Assembly: GCF_030378205.1 (NCBI RefSeq)
Contig: NZ_CP127385.1
Location: 3,326,001 to 3,390,000 of the forward strand
Source: Bradyrhizobium sp. NP1
GTDB taxonomy: Bacteria > Pseudomonadota > Alphaproteobacteria > Rhizobiales > Xanthobacteraceae
DNA: 64,000 nt
Direction of reading: 5' to 3'
The first letter of the stretch is position 1. Each line of letters begins with the position of its first letter. The translations under genes and the position numbers were made by a program. Below the pieces are notes generated by a model, which worked only from the letters and a program-made list of their open reading frames with translations, searched no databases and was not told the origin of the DNA. This document shows, piece after piece, positions 1-7,632 of this stretch.

Positions 1-832
1 CCAACGTCTGCGCGATCTCGGGTGGGTTGAGGGAAAGAACATCGGCATCGAGTATCGGGACGCAAGCGGCCAACTCGATCGTCTTCGTGTGCTCGCTGGC
101 GAACTCGTCACTCTCAACGTGGATGTCATCGTTACGGTGAATACGCCGCCCACCCAGGCCGCCAAAGAAGCAACCAGTTCAATTCCGATTGTGATTGCCG
201 TCTCTGCTGATCCGGTGGGAGCCGGATTGGTCCGGAGTCTTGGAAAGCCCGGCGGGAACGTAACTGGGCTATCGCTGCTTGCCCCGGACACGGATCAAAA
301 GGCGCTGGAGTTTCTTAAGCAGATGCAGCCGAAAACAACCCGAGTGGTGATGATTGTTGACCCGAAGAATCAAGGCATGATGCTTCGGTCCGATGCAATC
401 CAGATCGTGGCGCCGAAGCTCGCAATAGAGATTGAGTCAATCCCGATCCTCAGTTCAGGCGAACTTGTCGAGGCGCTAACGGCTGCCACGACGAACCCCC
501 CGGACTCTCTCTTTGTGCTTTCTCCGATATATGCAGCTTATCGGATGGAGATCGTGGAATTCGCGACAAGGATGAAAGTACCGATATTGTTTGATACCAG
601 CGGGCTTGCCAGCGAACCTAATGCCCTTTTGTCCTATGGGGCGGACATATCGGACCTGTTTGGGCGAGCCGCTACATTCGTGGACAAGATATTGAGAGGC
701 GCCAAGCCGGCCGATTTGCCAGTCGAGCAGCCGACCAAGTTCGAGTTGGTGATTAACCTCAAGGCAGCCAGGGGGTTCGGGATCGACGTGCCGCCAATGT
801 TGCTGGTGCGTGCCGACAGGGTAATCGAATAG
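1..832 (+). CDS. ABC transporter substrate-binding protein, 5' end cut by window
   Basis: The reading frame is open from base 2 to the TAG at 830-832, so the N-terminus lies outside the window. The visible start (LGWVEGKNIGIEYR, then LAGELV) is the early part of the mature domain of the ABC_sub_bind family (PF04392), lipobox-free periplasmic binding proteins that are heavily amplified in Bradyrhizobium. Later family signatures are the stretches around SIPIVIAVSADPVGAG, LGKPGGNVTGLS and the C-terminal FELVINLKAARGFGIDVP. The ligand is unknown. No permease or ATPase gene follows: the next gene is convergent. A second member of the same family lies at 34069-35046, also without transporter partners. 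Family assignment is firm; transport function is inferred. Confidence 0.9.
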   Translation, partial: QRLRDLGWVEGKNIGIEYRDASGQLDRLRVLAGELVTLNVDVIVTVNTPPTQAAKEATSSIPIVIAVSADPVGAGLVRSLGKPGGNVTGLSLLAPDTDQKALEFLKQMQPKTTRVVMIVDPKNQGMMLRSDAIQIVAPKLAIEIESIPILSSGELVEALTAATTNPPDSLFVLSPIYAAYRMEIVEFATRMKVPILFDTSGLASEPNALLSYGADISDLFGRAATFVDKILRGAKPADLPVEQPTKFELVINLKAARGFGIDVPPMLLVRADRVIE

Positions 833-908
833 GTCGGGCGCTGCCAGATGGATCGAACGATTGAGAGCCTGATGGATTCCGCATCGGCCAGCGGCCGGAG
901 ATCGCACG

Positions 909-936
909 GAGGGCGGGGCCACGCGGACCCGCCCTC
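909..936. terminator. Candidate bidirectional terminator hairpin
   Basis: A 9-bp perfect inverted repeat (GAGGGCGGG at 909-917, CCCGCCCTC at 928-936) lies in the 131-base gap between two convergent genes. There is no clear T tract on either side, so intrinsic termination is only possible, not certain. Confidence 0.4.
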
Positions 937-963
937 TCAAATCGAGGCGAAGATTTGCGCGAG

Positions 964-1425
964 CTACGCCGCCTTGTGCTGCTGCTTCATGAATTCCGCC
1001 GCTCGCTTCTTCAGTTCACCGGGCGAGACGTCCTCGACATGGGTTCCGATGTACCAGCGGTTGCCGGCCGGGTCCCTCACGCCGCCGGAGCGGTCGCCAT
1101 AGAATTGATTGGCTGGCTCCATCTCGGCCGTCGCGCCGGCCTTGACCGCTTTCTGGTAGACGGCATCCACATTGGGCACATAGAGATAGAGCGTGGTGGA
1201 TGTCGGCTGCGCCCGTTCGGACGCCTCGGAAATCATCACGACGGAATCGCCGATCTTGAGTTCGGCATGCATGATCTTGCCGTCCGGCCGCATCATCGGC
1301 TCGAACAGGGGCTGCGCTCCGAAGGCTTCTTTCATGAAGCGGACAATCTTTTCCGCGCCGTCGACGACGAGATAGGGCGTGATGGAATGATAGCCGTCGG
1401 GAATGGGCTTTGCCTGTGCTGCCAT
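964..1425 (-). CDS. VOC (glyoxalase/bleomycin-resistance) family protein
   Basis: A 153-residue protein starting MAAQAKPIPDGYHSITPYLVV. The ATG at 1425 is preceded by GGGAG at good spacing, and the sequence upstream of it has no family similarity, so longer starts are unlikely. The pattern is that of PhnB-like VOC proteins: DGAEKIVRFMKEAFGA, MMRPDGKIMHAELKIGDSVVMIS, then LYLYVPNVDAVYQKAVKAGA and VRDPAGNRWYIGTH, that is, two beta-alpha-beta-beta-beta modules forming one metal-site barrel. The C-terminal ELKKRAAEFMKQQ tail is typical of this subfamily. Substrate unknown. It is convergent with the ABC binding protein and divergent from the small barrel protein at 1596. Confidence 0.85.
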   Translation of the reverse strand: MAAQAKPIPDGYHSITPYLVVDGAEKIVRFMKEAFGAQPLFEPMMRPDGKIMHAELKIGDSVVMISEASERAQPTSTTLYLYVPNVDAVYQKAVKAGATAEMEPANQFYGDRSGGVRDPAGNRWYIGTHVEDVSPGELKKRAAEFMKQQHKAA

Positions 1426-1595
1426 TTGTTGGCTCCCTTGGTTGTTACTGAACGCAGAACGACCCAACGCTCCCCATATTTCGGATTCACCTCCCGCTCT
1501 TTGTAGAAAGTGTGACGGCCTCGCGCGCGCGCCAGTGCGATGGTAAGTTCCATCCATCTGCGCACCAAAAACGAGAACCGCCCCGGGAGGAACGC

Positions 1596-1910
1596 ATGGC
1601 ATCGGCCTTTTTCATCGTCCGCGCCACCGTCAAGGACGCGACCAGGCGCGAGGCGTTCGACGCCTGGTACGCGAAGGAGCATCTGCCGGATGCCGCCAGA
1701 TCCTTTGGCGTTGCGAAGGCTTGGCGGTTCTGGAGCAAAACCGATCCGGCGATCCACCAGGCCATGTACCAGTTCGATGACGAGGCCGCGCTCGAGCGCG
1801 CCGTTGGTGGCGACGAGATGAAGCGGCTGATCGCGGACTTCAACCGCGACTGGCCGGATGTTTCTCGCACGCGCGAGACGCTCTTGCTCGCCGAGGAACT
1901 TTCGCGCTGA
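1596..1910 (+). CDS. Small dimeric alpha/beta-barrel protein
   Basis: A 104-residue protein, MASAFFIVRATVKDATRREAF at the N-terminus. ATG 1596 was chosen because GGGAGGA lies 5 bases upstream. The pattern (strand, then REAFDAWYAKEHLPDAARSFG, then AWRFWSK, and MYQFDDEAALERAV) resembles the ferredoxin-like dimeric alpha/beta barrel (EthD/DUF4286-like) fold, in which 'WY..EHLPD' is a recurring motif. No catalytic role can be assigned. It stands alone between the divergent VOC gene and the secreted protein at 2012. Confidence 0.75.
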   Translation: MASAFFIVRATVKDATRREAFDAWYAKEHLPDAARSFGVAKAWRFWSKTDPAIHQAMYQFDDEAALERAVGGDEMKRLIADFNRDWPDVSRTRETLLLAEELSR

Positions 1911-2011
1911 CGGCAGAGCCTGCGAAGCTGAACGGAAAATTCAGCCGCCATTCATGCCGGCGCGGCGACACTCGCTTCATACGGTCAGACGTCTTGCACG
2001 GAGGAGTGGCC

Positions 2012-2305
2012 ATGGAACGCCGGGATTTTCTCAAGCTCGCCCTTGGATTCACCGCAGGAGCCGCCGCGCTCGCGGCGAGCGCGCAGGCCGCACCGCTGCT
2101 GCCGCAGCCGCTCGCCGGTGAGATGCGGCCGCCGGATGTCGAAGCCCATCCCGCCGTGACCACGCGCCAGGAAGCGGATCAGTTGCAGCCCCAGGAAGTG
2201 CGCTGGGGCCATGGTCATCACTATGGCTGGCATCGCGGTCATCACTGGGGCTGGCGTCACCACCGCTGGCATCGCCATCACTGGCACCGGCGTCACTGGT
2301 GGTGA
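2012..2305 (+). CDS. Tat-signal, His-rich C-terminal small exported protein
   Basis: A 97-residue protein beginning MERRDFLKLALGFTAGAAAL, a twin-arginine (RRDFLK) signal followed by ASAQA cleavage-like residues. ATG 2012 has GGAGGAG 5 bases upstream. The mature part has a short acidic stretch and then an extreme His/Trp/Arg C-terminus (repeats of HHWGW, HRWHRHHWH), which could bind divalent metals. Export by Tat is inferred from the signal; metal binding is only suggested by composition. Such proteins are common lineage-specific products in Bradyrhizobium and their role is unknown. Confidence 0.75.
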   Translation: MERRDFLKLALGFTAGAAALAASAQAAPLLPQPLAGEMRPPDVEAHPAVTTRQEADQLQPQEVRWGHGHHYGWHRGHHWGWRHHRWHRHHWHRRHWW

Positions 2306-2484
2306 CGGCGGCCGTCGTCCTCGCGTTGATCTGGAATCGCCACCATGGCGGCCTGTTTGACGGGAGCCGGGGATGAGGACGCTCGCTGCTGCATTCGTCT
2401 CTGCTGTCGGCTGGCATTCCGGTCCGTTCGGCCGCCGCTGCTTCCCGAACCGCTGGTAAGCGGGCGCGGGGGACTGCCAACAAA

Positions 2485-2507
2485 AAACCCCGCGCGAAGC
2501 GGGGTTT
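2485..2507 (-). terminator. Rho-independent terminator of the 2531-2761 gene
   Basis: Stem AAACCCCGC (2485-2493) / GCGGGGTTT (2499-2507) with a 5-base loop. On the minus strand it is followed by a T run (complement of 2482-2487). It lies 24 bases after the stop of the minus-strand gene at 2531. Confidence 0.8.
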
Positions 2508-2530
2508 CTGTCGAAAGAATGCCGGCGCGC

Positions 2531-2761
2531 TCAAATCGGGCGGCAACGGCCATAACGCCAGAAGAATCCGGGAGGACAGACGCGGCGGCCCGGTACGACG
2601 ACGACGGGCGCAGCGGGCGCGACCACGACGGCGCCGCCATTGGGCATGCAGCGGCCATAGGGACCGCGATGCCAGCCGGGTCCGCAGCCGCCGGCTGCAT
2701 TGGCTGCGCTGAGACCTGCCAGCGAGCTCGCCAGTACAACCGCAGCGAAAAGATACTTCAT
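2531..2761 (-). CDS. Small secreted Cys-containing GCG-type protein
   Basis: A 76-residue protein with a clear Sec signal (MKYLFAAVVLASSLAGLSAA, NA cleavage). The ATG at 2761 follows GGAGGAGAAAAAG. The mature part starts GGCGPGWHRGPYGRC, continues through a Val/Pro/Ala linker and ends CPPGFFWRYGRCRP, a two-fold repeat of C-P-x-G-(F/W)-x-x-x-x-x-G-R-C. It belongs with the rhizobial 'GCG-CRPN' type small exported proteins. Function unknown; paired Cys suggest disulfides in the periplasm. Confidence 0.75.
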   Translation of the reverse strand: MKYLFAAVVLASSLAGLSAANAAGGCGPGWHRGPYGRCMPNGGAVVVAPAAPVVVVPGRRVCPPGFFWRYGRCRPI

Positions 2762-2931
2762 CTTTTTCTCCTCCATTCGTTTTGCATCGTCCCGCGACAA
2801 GACCGGACGGCCAGCGGAAAGGCTGGTGATTCGACCGGCAAATACCCGCTAAGCCGCGAGCACTCGACGCCGAGCATAGTGCCACCGGCTGAATGCGTTA
2901 TGAACAAGGCAGCTTTTCGGCGGCGGGCGCG

Positions 2932-3942
2932 TCATCGCGCCCCGAGGAAGCCCAGCACCAGCTCGTCGTATTTTTCCGGCGCCTCCAGGAACACCAGGTG
3001 ACCGGTGTTCGGGATCACCTCGGCCCGCGCATCGGGCATCAGATTGGCGAGCGCCTTCGCCAGCTCGGCGTTCTGGCCCATCTTGGCGCGCAGCGCTTCC
3101 GGCGCATTGGGCCGGCCCGGCGCGTTGTGGTCGTCGGCACCCATGATGAACAGCGTCGGCTGCGAGATCAGCGGAATCTCGTGCACCACGGGCTCGCGAT
3201 AGATCATCTGAGCGGAAGAGACGAAGGCGCGCAGCCAGCGCGGGTATTCGGCGCTGCCCTTGAGGTTGAAGCGCGACTCGATGAACGGCGTCACCTGGTC
3301 GGGCGGCAGCTTCAGCGCATAATTGGTCTCGAGCTGCTTGCGATAGCCCTCCGCTGTCAGCCTGTCCTCGGCTTCGAGAATCTTCTCGGTCGGCGTCGGC
3401 GGCACATAGAGCCGGTAGTCCTCGAGCCCGATCGGCGCCGTCAGCACCAGGCGGCTGACGCGATCGGGATAGGCGCGGACGATGCGCACCGCGAGCATGC
3501 CGCCCATCGAATGCGCGACGATATCGGCCTTTGCGATCTGAAGATGGTCGAGCAGCGCGATGGTGTTGCGCGCGAGCGTGTCGAAATGCAGCTCGCCGGC
3601 GGGTTTTGAGGATTTGCCGAACCCGACCTGGTCGGGCACGACGACGCGGTAGCCCGCGCCGGTGAGCGTCCTGATCACGGGCGCCCAGTAGCTTGACGGG
3701 AAATTGCGCCCGTGCAGCAGCACCACGGTGCGGCCGTTCGGCTGGCCGGAGGCGCCGATATCCATATAGGCCATCCGCAACTGCTCGCCGTCATTGACGA
3801 GCGGCAGCAGGTTGACCGGGTAGGGATAGGCGAAGCCTTCGAGCGCGATGCCATAGGGCTCGCGCGCCGCCTGATCGGCGGCGAACAATGGTGAGGCGAG
3901 AAGGGCGCTTGCGAGAAGCGCGCCAAGCAAAATGTGTTTCAT
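2932..3942 (-). CDS. Secreted alpha/beta hydrolase
   Basis: A 336-residue alpha/beta-hydrolase with a Sec signal (MKHILLGALLASALLASPLFA). Landmarks are the oxyanion motif VVLLHGRNFPSSYW, the strand VVVPDQVGFGKSSKP, the nucleophile elbow AHSMGG (Ser about residue 146), the acid strand TLFIMGADDHN and the catalytic His in IPNTGHLVFLEAP near the C-terminus. The triad is complete, so it is expected to be an active periplasmic esterase or haloperoxidase-like enzyme; substrate unknown. It is flanked by repeats at 3972-4058 and 4086-4126 and is not in an obvious operon. Confidence 0.85.
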   Translation of the reverse strand: MKHILLGALLASALLASPLFAADQAAREPYGIALEGFAYPYPVNLLPLVNDGEQLRMAYMDIGASGQPNGRTVVLLHGRNFPSSYWAPVIRTLTGAGYRVVVPDQVGFGKSSKPAGELHFDTLARNTIALLDHLQIAKADIVAHSMGGMLAVRIVRAYPDRVSRLVLTAPIGLEDYRLYVPPTPTEKILEAEDRLTAEGYRKQLETNYALKLPPDQVTPFIESRFNLKGSAEYPRWLRAFVSSAQMIYREPVVHEIPLISQPTLFIMGADDHNAPGRPNAPEALRAKMGQNAELAKALANLMPDARAEVIPNTGHLVFLEAPEKYDELVLGFLGAR

Positions 3943-3971
3943 CGATACTCAGGAGGATGGATTGGTCTTCT

Positions 3972-4058
3972 TGTCATGGCCGGGCTTGACCCGGCCATCC
4001 ACGTCTTCCTTTGCGGCTATCACAAGACATGGATGCCCGCGACAGGCGCGGGCATGAC
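3972..4058. repeat. Paired-palindrome intergenic repeat (GTCATGGCCGGG type)
   Basis: Two hairpins face each other: GTCATGGCCGGG-CCCGGCCATCCA, then a spacer, then TGGATGCCCGC-GCGGGCATGAC, with ACGTCTT/AAGACAT inner pairing. A close relative is at 16226-16315, and shorter relatives are at 13396-13494 and 15233-15302. It lies upstream of the hydrolase gene. Confidence 0.85.
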
Positions 4059-4085
4059 GATGCAAACAACATCGTGTGATCGCTG

Positions 4086-4126
4086 GTCGCGAACTCTTTT
4101 GCGAGCTTCGGGTCCGAAAGGACTAG
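4086..4126. repeat. Fragment of the CTAG-ended palindromic element, forms the ArsR stop
   Basis: The stretch CTCTTTTGCGAGCTTCGGG, then TCCGAAAGGAC, closely matches the loop and right arm of the first palindrome of the copy at 42693-42860. It ends in CTAG at 4123-4126, and the CTA there is the TAG stop codon of the ArsR-type gene. The left arm is largely missing, so this is a decayed half element. Confidence 0.65.
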
Positions 4127-4821
4127 CCTTCGCCGTTACCGAACAGCGCCGTGAAGCGCCTCTCGCCGTTGCGGCTGAAGGTGACCACGCGGCTGCCCGG
4201 CGTCGGGTCGCGTGCGGCCCATTTCAGTTCGGTGAAACGCGTCATCATGGCGGCGCCGAGCGTGCCGGCGAGATGATGCCGCCGCTCGCTCCAGTCGAGG
4301 CAGGCCTTGCACACCGGGCGGCGCGGATGGCTCAGCATGTCGGGCGAAATCTGCAGATTGTCGGCCAGGAAGCGTTCGCCGTCGGCGGTCAGCTCGATGT
4401 CCTGCTTCTTCTGCCGCAGCAGCCGCCTCTGCCGCATGCTGTCGAGCATCTGCACGCCGAGATCGCCGGCGAGGTGGTCGTAGCAGATCCGCGCGCGCCG
4501 CAGCGCCGGATCCTTCGGCCCGGTGCGCACCCGCATGTGGCCGGCGCGCGCCGCAAGCCCGGCAAGACCTTCGAGCACGCCGGCAACGTCGGAATCGGTG
4601 AGGCGGTAGTAGCGGTGGCGGCCCTGCTTTTCCGGCTCGATCAGCCCGCCCGCCTCGAGCTTCGCAAGGTGCGAGCTTGCGGTCTGCGGCGTGATGCCGG
4701 CCTCCTGCGCGAGCTCGCTTGCGGTCAGCGCGCGGCCGGTCATCAGCGCGGTCAGCATGTTGGCGCGGGCGGGGTCGCCGACCAGAGAGGCGACCATCGC
4801 GATGTCGGGGCCTACTTTCAT
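4123..4821 (-). CDS. ArsR-family winged-helix transcriptional regulator
   Basis: A 232-residue protein with an N-terminal ArsR winged helix: DPARANMLTALMTGRALTAS, ELAQEAGITPQTASSHLAKL (recognition helix), then GRHRYYRL (wing). The C-terminal 130 residues contain CKACLDWSERRHHLAGTLGA, seen in a long ArsR subfamily (usual ArsR are about 100-120 residues), and two Cys that might sense a ligand or redox state. It is divergent from the NIPSNAP gene at 4898, and a perfect palindrome covers its own start codon, so autorepression and control of the divergent gene are likely. Ligand unknown. Confidence 0.85.
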   Translation of the reverse strand: MKVGPDIAMVASLVGDPARANMLTALMTGRALTASELAQEAGITPQTASSHLAKLEAGGLIEPEKQGRHRYYRLTDSDVAGVLEGLAGLAARAGHMRVRTGPKDPALRRARICYDHLAGDLGVQMLDSMRQRRLLRQKKQDIELTADGERFLADNLQISPDMLSHPRRPVCKACLDWSERRHHLAGTLGAAMMTRFTELKWAARDPTPGSRVVTFSRNGERRFTALFGNGEG

Positions 4822-4843
4822 GCTTCGATGATAACCGAAGCAT
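4820..4843. promoter_or_regulatory. Candidate ArsR operator over the regulator start codon
   Basis: A perfect inverted repeat, ATGCTTCG (4820-4827), 8-base centre, CGAAGCAT (4836-4843). It overlaps the start codon of the ArsR gene (4819-4821, minus) and lies in the 76-base gap to the divergent NIPSNAP gene. Position and symmetry fit an ArsR-family operator. Confidence 0.65.
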
Positions 4844-4897
4844 TGATGCCGAGCAAGCGGCTATAGCGACGGCATCACGCAGCCAACCGAGGTTCCC

Positions 4898-5206
4898 ATG
4901 GCGATCACCGTATTCATCCGCTACCAGCTCGATCCGTTCAAGCGCGCGCAGTTCGAGGAGTATTCCAGGCGCTGGCTCAGCATCATCCCGAAATGCGGGG
5001 GCGAGCTGATCGGCTACTTCATGCCGCACGAGGGCACCAACAACATCGCGTTTGCGCTGATCTCCTTCGAAAGCCTCAGCGCCTACGAGGCCTATCGCGG
5101 CCGCCTGCGCAACGATGCCGAGGGCATGGCGAATTTCCATTTCGCCGAGGAGAACAAATTCATCCTCGCCGAAGAGCGCACCTTCCTGCGCAAGGTCGTC
5201 GCGTAA
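4898..5206 (+). CDS. NIPSNAP family protein
   Basis: A 102-residue protein of the NIPSNAP family (PF07978): [52 protein letters not shown] (split here over adjacent strands) and [17 protein letters not shown]. The family adopts the dimeric ferredoxin-like barrel; biochemical roles are poorly defined. GAGG lies 6 bases before the ATG. It shares a short intergenic region and a palindromic operator with the ArsR regulator, so it is the likely target of that regulator. Confidence 0.85.
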   Translation: MAITVFIRYQLDPFKRAQFEEYSRRWLSIIPKCGGELIGYFMPHEGTNNIAFALISFESLSAYEAYRGRLRNDAEGMANFHFAEENKFILAEERTFLRKVVA

Positions 5207-5316
5207 CGCGCTGGCGGCAGATGGCAGCACGAATGTCGAAGCCGGGACACTGGCGGGCCTCCGTCGGCCTCGCTATCTAAGCGCGGCGAACGATCAACGA
5301 TGGAAAGGGACAGACC

Positions 5317-6132
5317 ATGCCGGTCACCACAGCGGAGAAACGTGCGAGCTTCCGTCAATTGCATCAGGCCGGCTGCTTCATCCTGCCCAACCCGTTCGAT
5401 GTCGGGACTGCGAAGGCGCTGCAGAGCCTCGGCTTCAAGGCGCTGGCCTCGACCAGCGCCGGCTTCGCCTGGACCATCGGCAAGGCCGACAATCGGGTCA
5501 CGCTGGAGGATGTGCTGGGCCATCTCGAGTCGCTCTGCGCGTCCGTCGATCTGCCGGTCAACGCCGACTTCGAGGGCGGCTTTGCGGTCGAGCCGGCCAA
5601 GGTCGGCGCCAATGTCGCGCGCGCGGTCAAGACCGGCGTCGCGGGCCTCTCGATCGAGGACTCCACCGGCGACAAGGCCAAGCCGCTGTTCGAGCGCGAG
5701 CTTGCGATCGAGCGCATCCGCGCCGCGCGTGCGGCGATCGATGCCGACAACAGCGGCGTGCTGCTGACCGGCCGCTGCGAGGCGTTTCTGTGGGGACAGG
5801 CTGATCTCGGTCTCGTGCTCGATCGCTTGCGGGCCTATTCGGACGCCGGCGCCGATTGCCTCTATGCGCCGGGCATCAAGACAAAGGAGGAGATCGCCGC
5901 TGTCGTGAAGGCGGTGCATCCAAAGCCGGTCAACCTTCTGATCGGCGCGTCCGGCCTGTCGCTGAAGGAGGCCGGCGAGCTCGGCGTCCGCCGCATCAGC
6001 GTCGGCGGCTCGCTGGCCCGCAATGCCTGGGCTGGCTTCATGAAGGCGGCAAGGGAGATGGCGGAGCAGGGCACCTTCACCGAGCTCGCGCATGGTTATC
6101 CCGGCGGCGAATTGAACAGGCTGTTCGGCTGA
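5317..6132 (+). CDS. Isocitrate lyase/PEP mutase superfamily protein
   Basis: A 271-residue protein of the ICL/PEPM superfamily of Mg-dependent enzymes that make or break C-C or P-C bonds next to a carboxylate. It shows FILPNPFDVGTAKALQSLGF, ALASTSAGFAWTIGKAD, the metal-site strand VNADFEGGF, AGLSIEDSTGD, TGRCEAFLWG and GADCLYAPGI, ending in a helical C-terminus with RRISVGGSLAR. The strict isocitrate-lyase KKCGH loop is absent, so it is not an isocitrate lyase; carboxyvinyl-carboxyphosphonate mutase-like or oxaloacetate/oxalate-cleaving activity is possible. A more typical relative is at 53996. Confidence 0.85.
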   Translation: MPVTTAEKRASFRQLHQAGCFILPNPFDVGTAKALQSLGFKALASTSAGFAWTIGKADNRVTLEDVLGHLESLCASVDLPVNADFEGGFAVEPAKVGANVARAVKTGVAGLSIEDSTGDKAKPLFERELAIERIRAARAAIDADNSGVLLTGRCEAFLWGQADLGLVLDRLRAYSDAGADCLYAPGIKTKEEIAAVVKAVHPKPVNLLIGASGLSLKEAGELGVRRISVGGSLARNAWAGFMKAAREMAEQGTFTELAHGYPGGELNRLFG

Positions 6133-6156
6133 CAGGCGCAAAAAAAACAGCGGGCA

Positions 6157-6327
6157 CTCGTGGTCCCTTGATTCCAACATTCGCTCCCCGCTTTGGGAGG
6201 CACTTTTGCGAATGTTGGAATCAAGGGACCACGAGCAAACCAAACTAGTACTCTAGTGGAGTGTTGGATTTGACATTCGTTTTTCGAACGCGCGGGCTGG
6301 TTGGAGCGAATGTCAAATCCACTCCAC
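6157..6327. repeat. Twin-palindrome element, copy B
   Basis: First palindrome: 28-bp arms that match perfectly (6157-6184 and 6208-6235), 23-base loop. Second palindrome: arms 6256-6279 and 6307-6327, identical except that the left (inner) arm has 3 extra bases. The linker contains ACTAGTACTCTAGTGG. Related copies are at 42693-42860 and 51583-51751, and a recombined remnant is at 55158-55230. It sits between convergent genes and may act as a bidirectional terminator. Confidence 0.85.
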
Positions 6328-6364
6328 CCGCCCGCTGTTTTGGTTATTGCCGGCGCTTTGCGAC

Positions 6365-6787
6365 TTACCGGTTATCGTTGTTCTGCCCGGCGGTCGGATT
6401 GGCTGCGTGGTCGATCTCGCTGCCGGTGTGCGACGCCGGCGGCTGATTGGTCGCTGCGCCCGTGGTCATGCCGGGTTGATTGTTGGATTTCGGCGTCACG
6501 TCACGCATGCCGGGCGGTGCGGCAGGTGAGGCTGGCTGGCTCTGCTGCGCGGTCTGGGTCGGCGGCGCGGTGCCCGCCTGATTGATGGTCGTATTGTTCA
6601 GTCCGTAGAACACGGCGCCCAGCACCAGCGCAATGGCGAGCGCGAACAGCGCGACCCGGCCAGTGGTCGCCGGACCTTCCATGAGTTCCGGATCCGCCTG
6701 GAGCTCGCTGTCGAGACGCGCGGCCTGGCGGAATTCGTCTTCCTTTTGCGAACGATAGGGATCATTCGGGATGTGCTCGTTGGCCAT
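6365..6787 (-). CDS. Single-pass membrane protein with Pro/Gln/Thr-rich tail
   Basis: A 140-residue protein, MANEHIPNDPYRSQKEDEFR at the N-terminus, with an acidic cytoplasmic segment (to about residue 45), one transmembrane helix (VALFALAIALVLGAVFYGL, about 46-64) and a low-complexity, Thr/Gln/Pro/Ala-rich tail ending QNNDNR. The ATG at 6787 follows ACGGAGGACC. A weak stress-type promoter (GGAAC-N16-GGTT) is just upstream. I do not recognise a characterised family; similar small tail-anchored proteins are frequent in Bradyrhizobium. Confidence 0.7.
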   Translation of the reverse strand: MANEHIPNDPYRSQKEDEFRQAARLDSELQADPELMEGPATTGRVALFALAIALVLGAVFYGLNNTTINQAGTAPPTQTAQQSQPASPAAPPGMRDVTPKSNNQPGMTTGAATNQPPASHTGSEIDHAANPTAGQNNDNR

Positions 6788-6814
6788 GACGGTCCTCCGT
6801 TTGCCCCGACGGAC

Positions 6815-6839
6815 AACCGGAATCGGCAGCGCCGGTTCC
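6815..6839 (-). promoter_or_regulatory. Weak EcfG-like promoter of the 6365-6787 gene
   Basis: On the minus strand GGAAC (6839-6835), 16 bases, GGTT (6818-6815), against the alphaproteobacterial EcfG consensus GGAAC-N16/17-CGTT. One -10 base differs. The start codon is 28 bases downstream. Suggestive only. Confidence 0.35.
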
Positions 6840-6931
6840 CGGTGCAGCGCGTGCCACGCGGGCATTTCGCCGCTGTTCAGGCGGGAACCCGCAGCGTAAG
6901 TTCCTTCATCTCCCGCCCTTGAGTCCGCGCG

Positions 6932-7573
6932 ATGTGGAACCTGCCGCCAAGCGATACCGTCCTGCATGTGCTGCAACTGGTGGCGCTGACGGCGCAAGCG
7001 ATGACCGCGGCGCTCGCCGCCGGCCGCCGCAGCATGGACTGGATGGGGGTCGCGATGCTCGGCTGCGTCACCGCGCTCGGCGGCGGCACCATCCGCGATG
7101 TCCTGCTCGGGCACTATCCGCTGGTCTGGGTGCAGAACCCGTTTTATCTGGCGCTGACCGGCATCGCGGCGCTCGTCACCATCGTGGTCGCGCGCACGGT
7201 GCAGCGGCTGACGCTCGCCTTCCTGGTGCTGGATGCGATCGGGCTCGTCGTCTTCACCATGGCCGGCTGCGACGTCGCCTGGCAGATGGGGGCGTCGCTG
7301 CCGATCGTGATCGTGGCGGGCATGATCACCGGATGCGCCGGCGGCGTGCTGCGCGACATCCTCTGCAATGACGTGCCGCTCCTGTTCCGCGCCGAGCTCT
7401 ACGCCAGCGTCTCCGTGATCACCGGCCTGTTCTATGCGACGGCCTTCGGGCTCAAGCTCAATGACGAGCTGTGGACCGTGCTCACCTTCGTGCTGGGCCT
7501 GTCGCTGCGGCTGCTCGCGATCCGCTACAAATGGGAAATGCCGAAATTCGTCTTCAACAGCGAGCAGCGCTGA
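6932..7573 (+). CDS. Trimeric intracellular cation (TRIC) channel family protein
   Basis: A 213-residue inner-membrane protein of the UPF0126/TRIC family (PF03458 twice). It has seven hydrophobic helices and the duplicated glycine motif: ALGGGTIRDVLLG in the first half and CAGGVLRDILC in the second. Prokaryotic TRIC members are K+/Na+ permeable or, in YadS-type members, glycine-transport linked. FLVLDAIGLVVFTMAGCDVA separates the halves. The start has only a weak ribosome site. It is divergent from the small membrane protein at 6365-6787 and convergent with the cytochrome gene. Confidence 0.9.
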   Translation: MWNLPPSDTVLHVLQLVALTAQAMTAALAAGRRSMDWMGVAMLGCVTALGGGTIRDVLLGHYPLVWVQNPFYLALTGIAALVTIVVARTVQRLTLAFLVLDAIGLVVFTMAGCDVAWQMGASLPIVIVAGMITGCAGGVLRDILCNDVPLLFRAELYASVSVITGLFYATAFGLKLNDELWTVLTFVLGLSLRLLAIRYKWEMPKFVFNSEQR

Positions 7574-7576
7574 GCG

Positions 7577-7621
7577 GTATCCTCATGGTGAGGAGGCGCG
7601 CGGTCCGCAGGATGAGGATAC
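7577..7621. terminator. Hairpin between convergent genes (GTATCCTCAT repeat)
   Basis: GTATCCTCAT (7577-7586) pairs perfectly with ATGAGGATAC (7612-7621). The 25-base loop GGTGAGGAGGCGCGCGG-type core matches a short palindromic repeat I associate with Rhizobiales genomes. It fills the 59-base gap between the TRIC and cytochrome c genes. Confidence 0.6.
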
Positions 7622-7632
7622 GGCGAGGCGGC

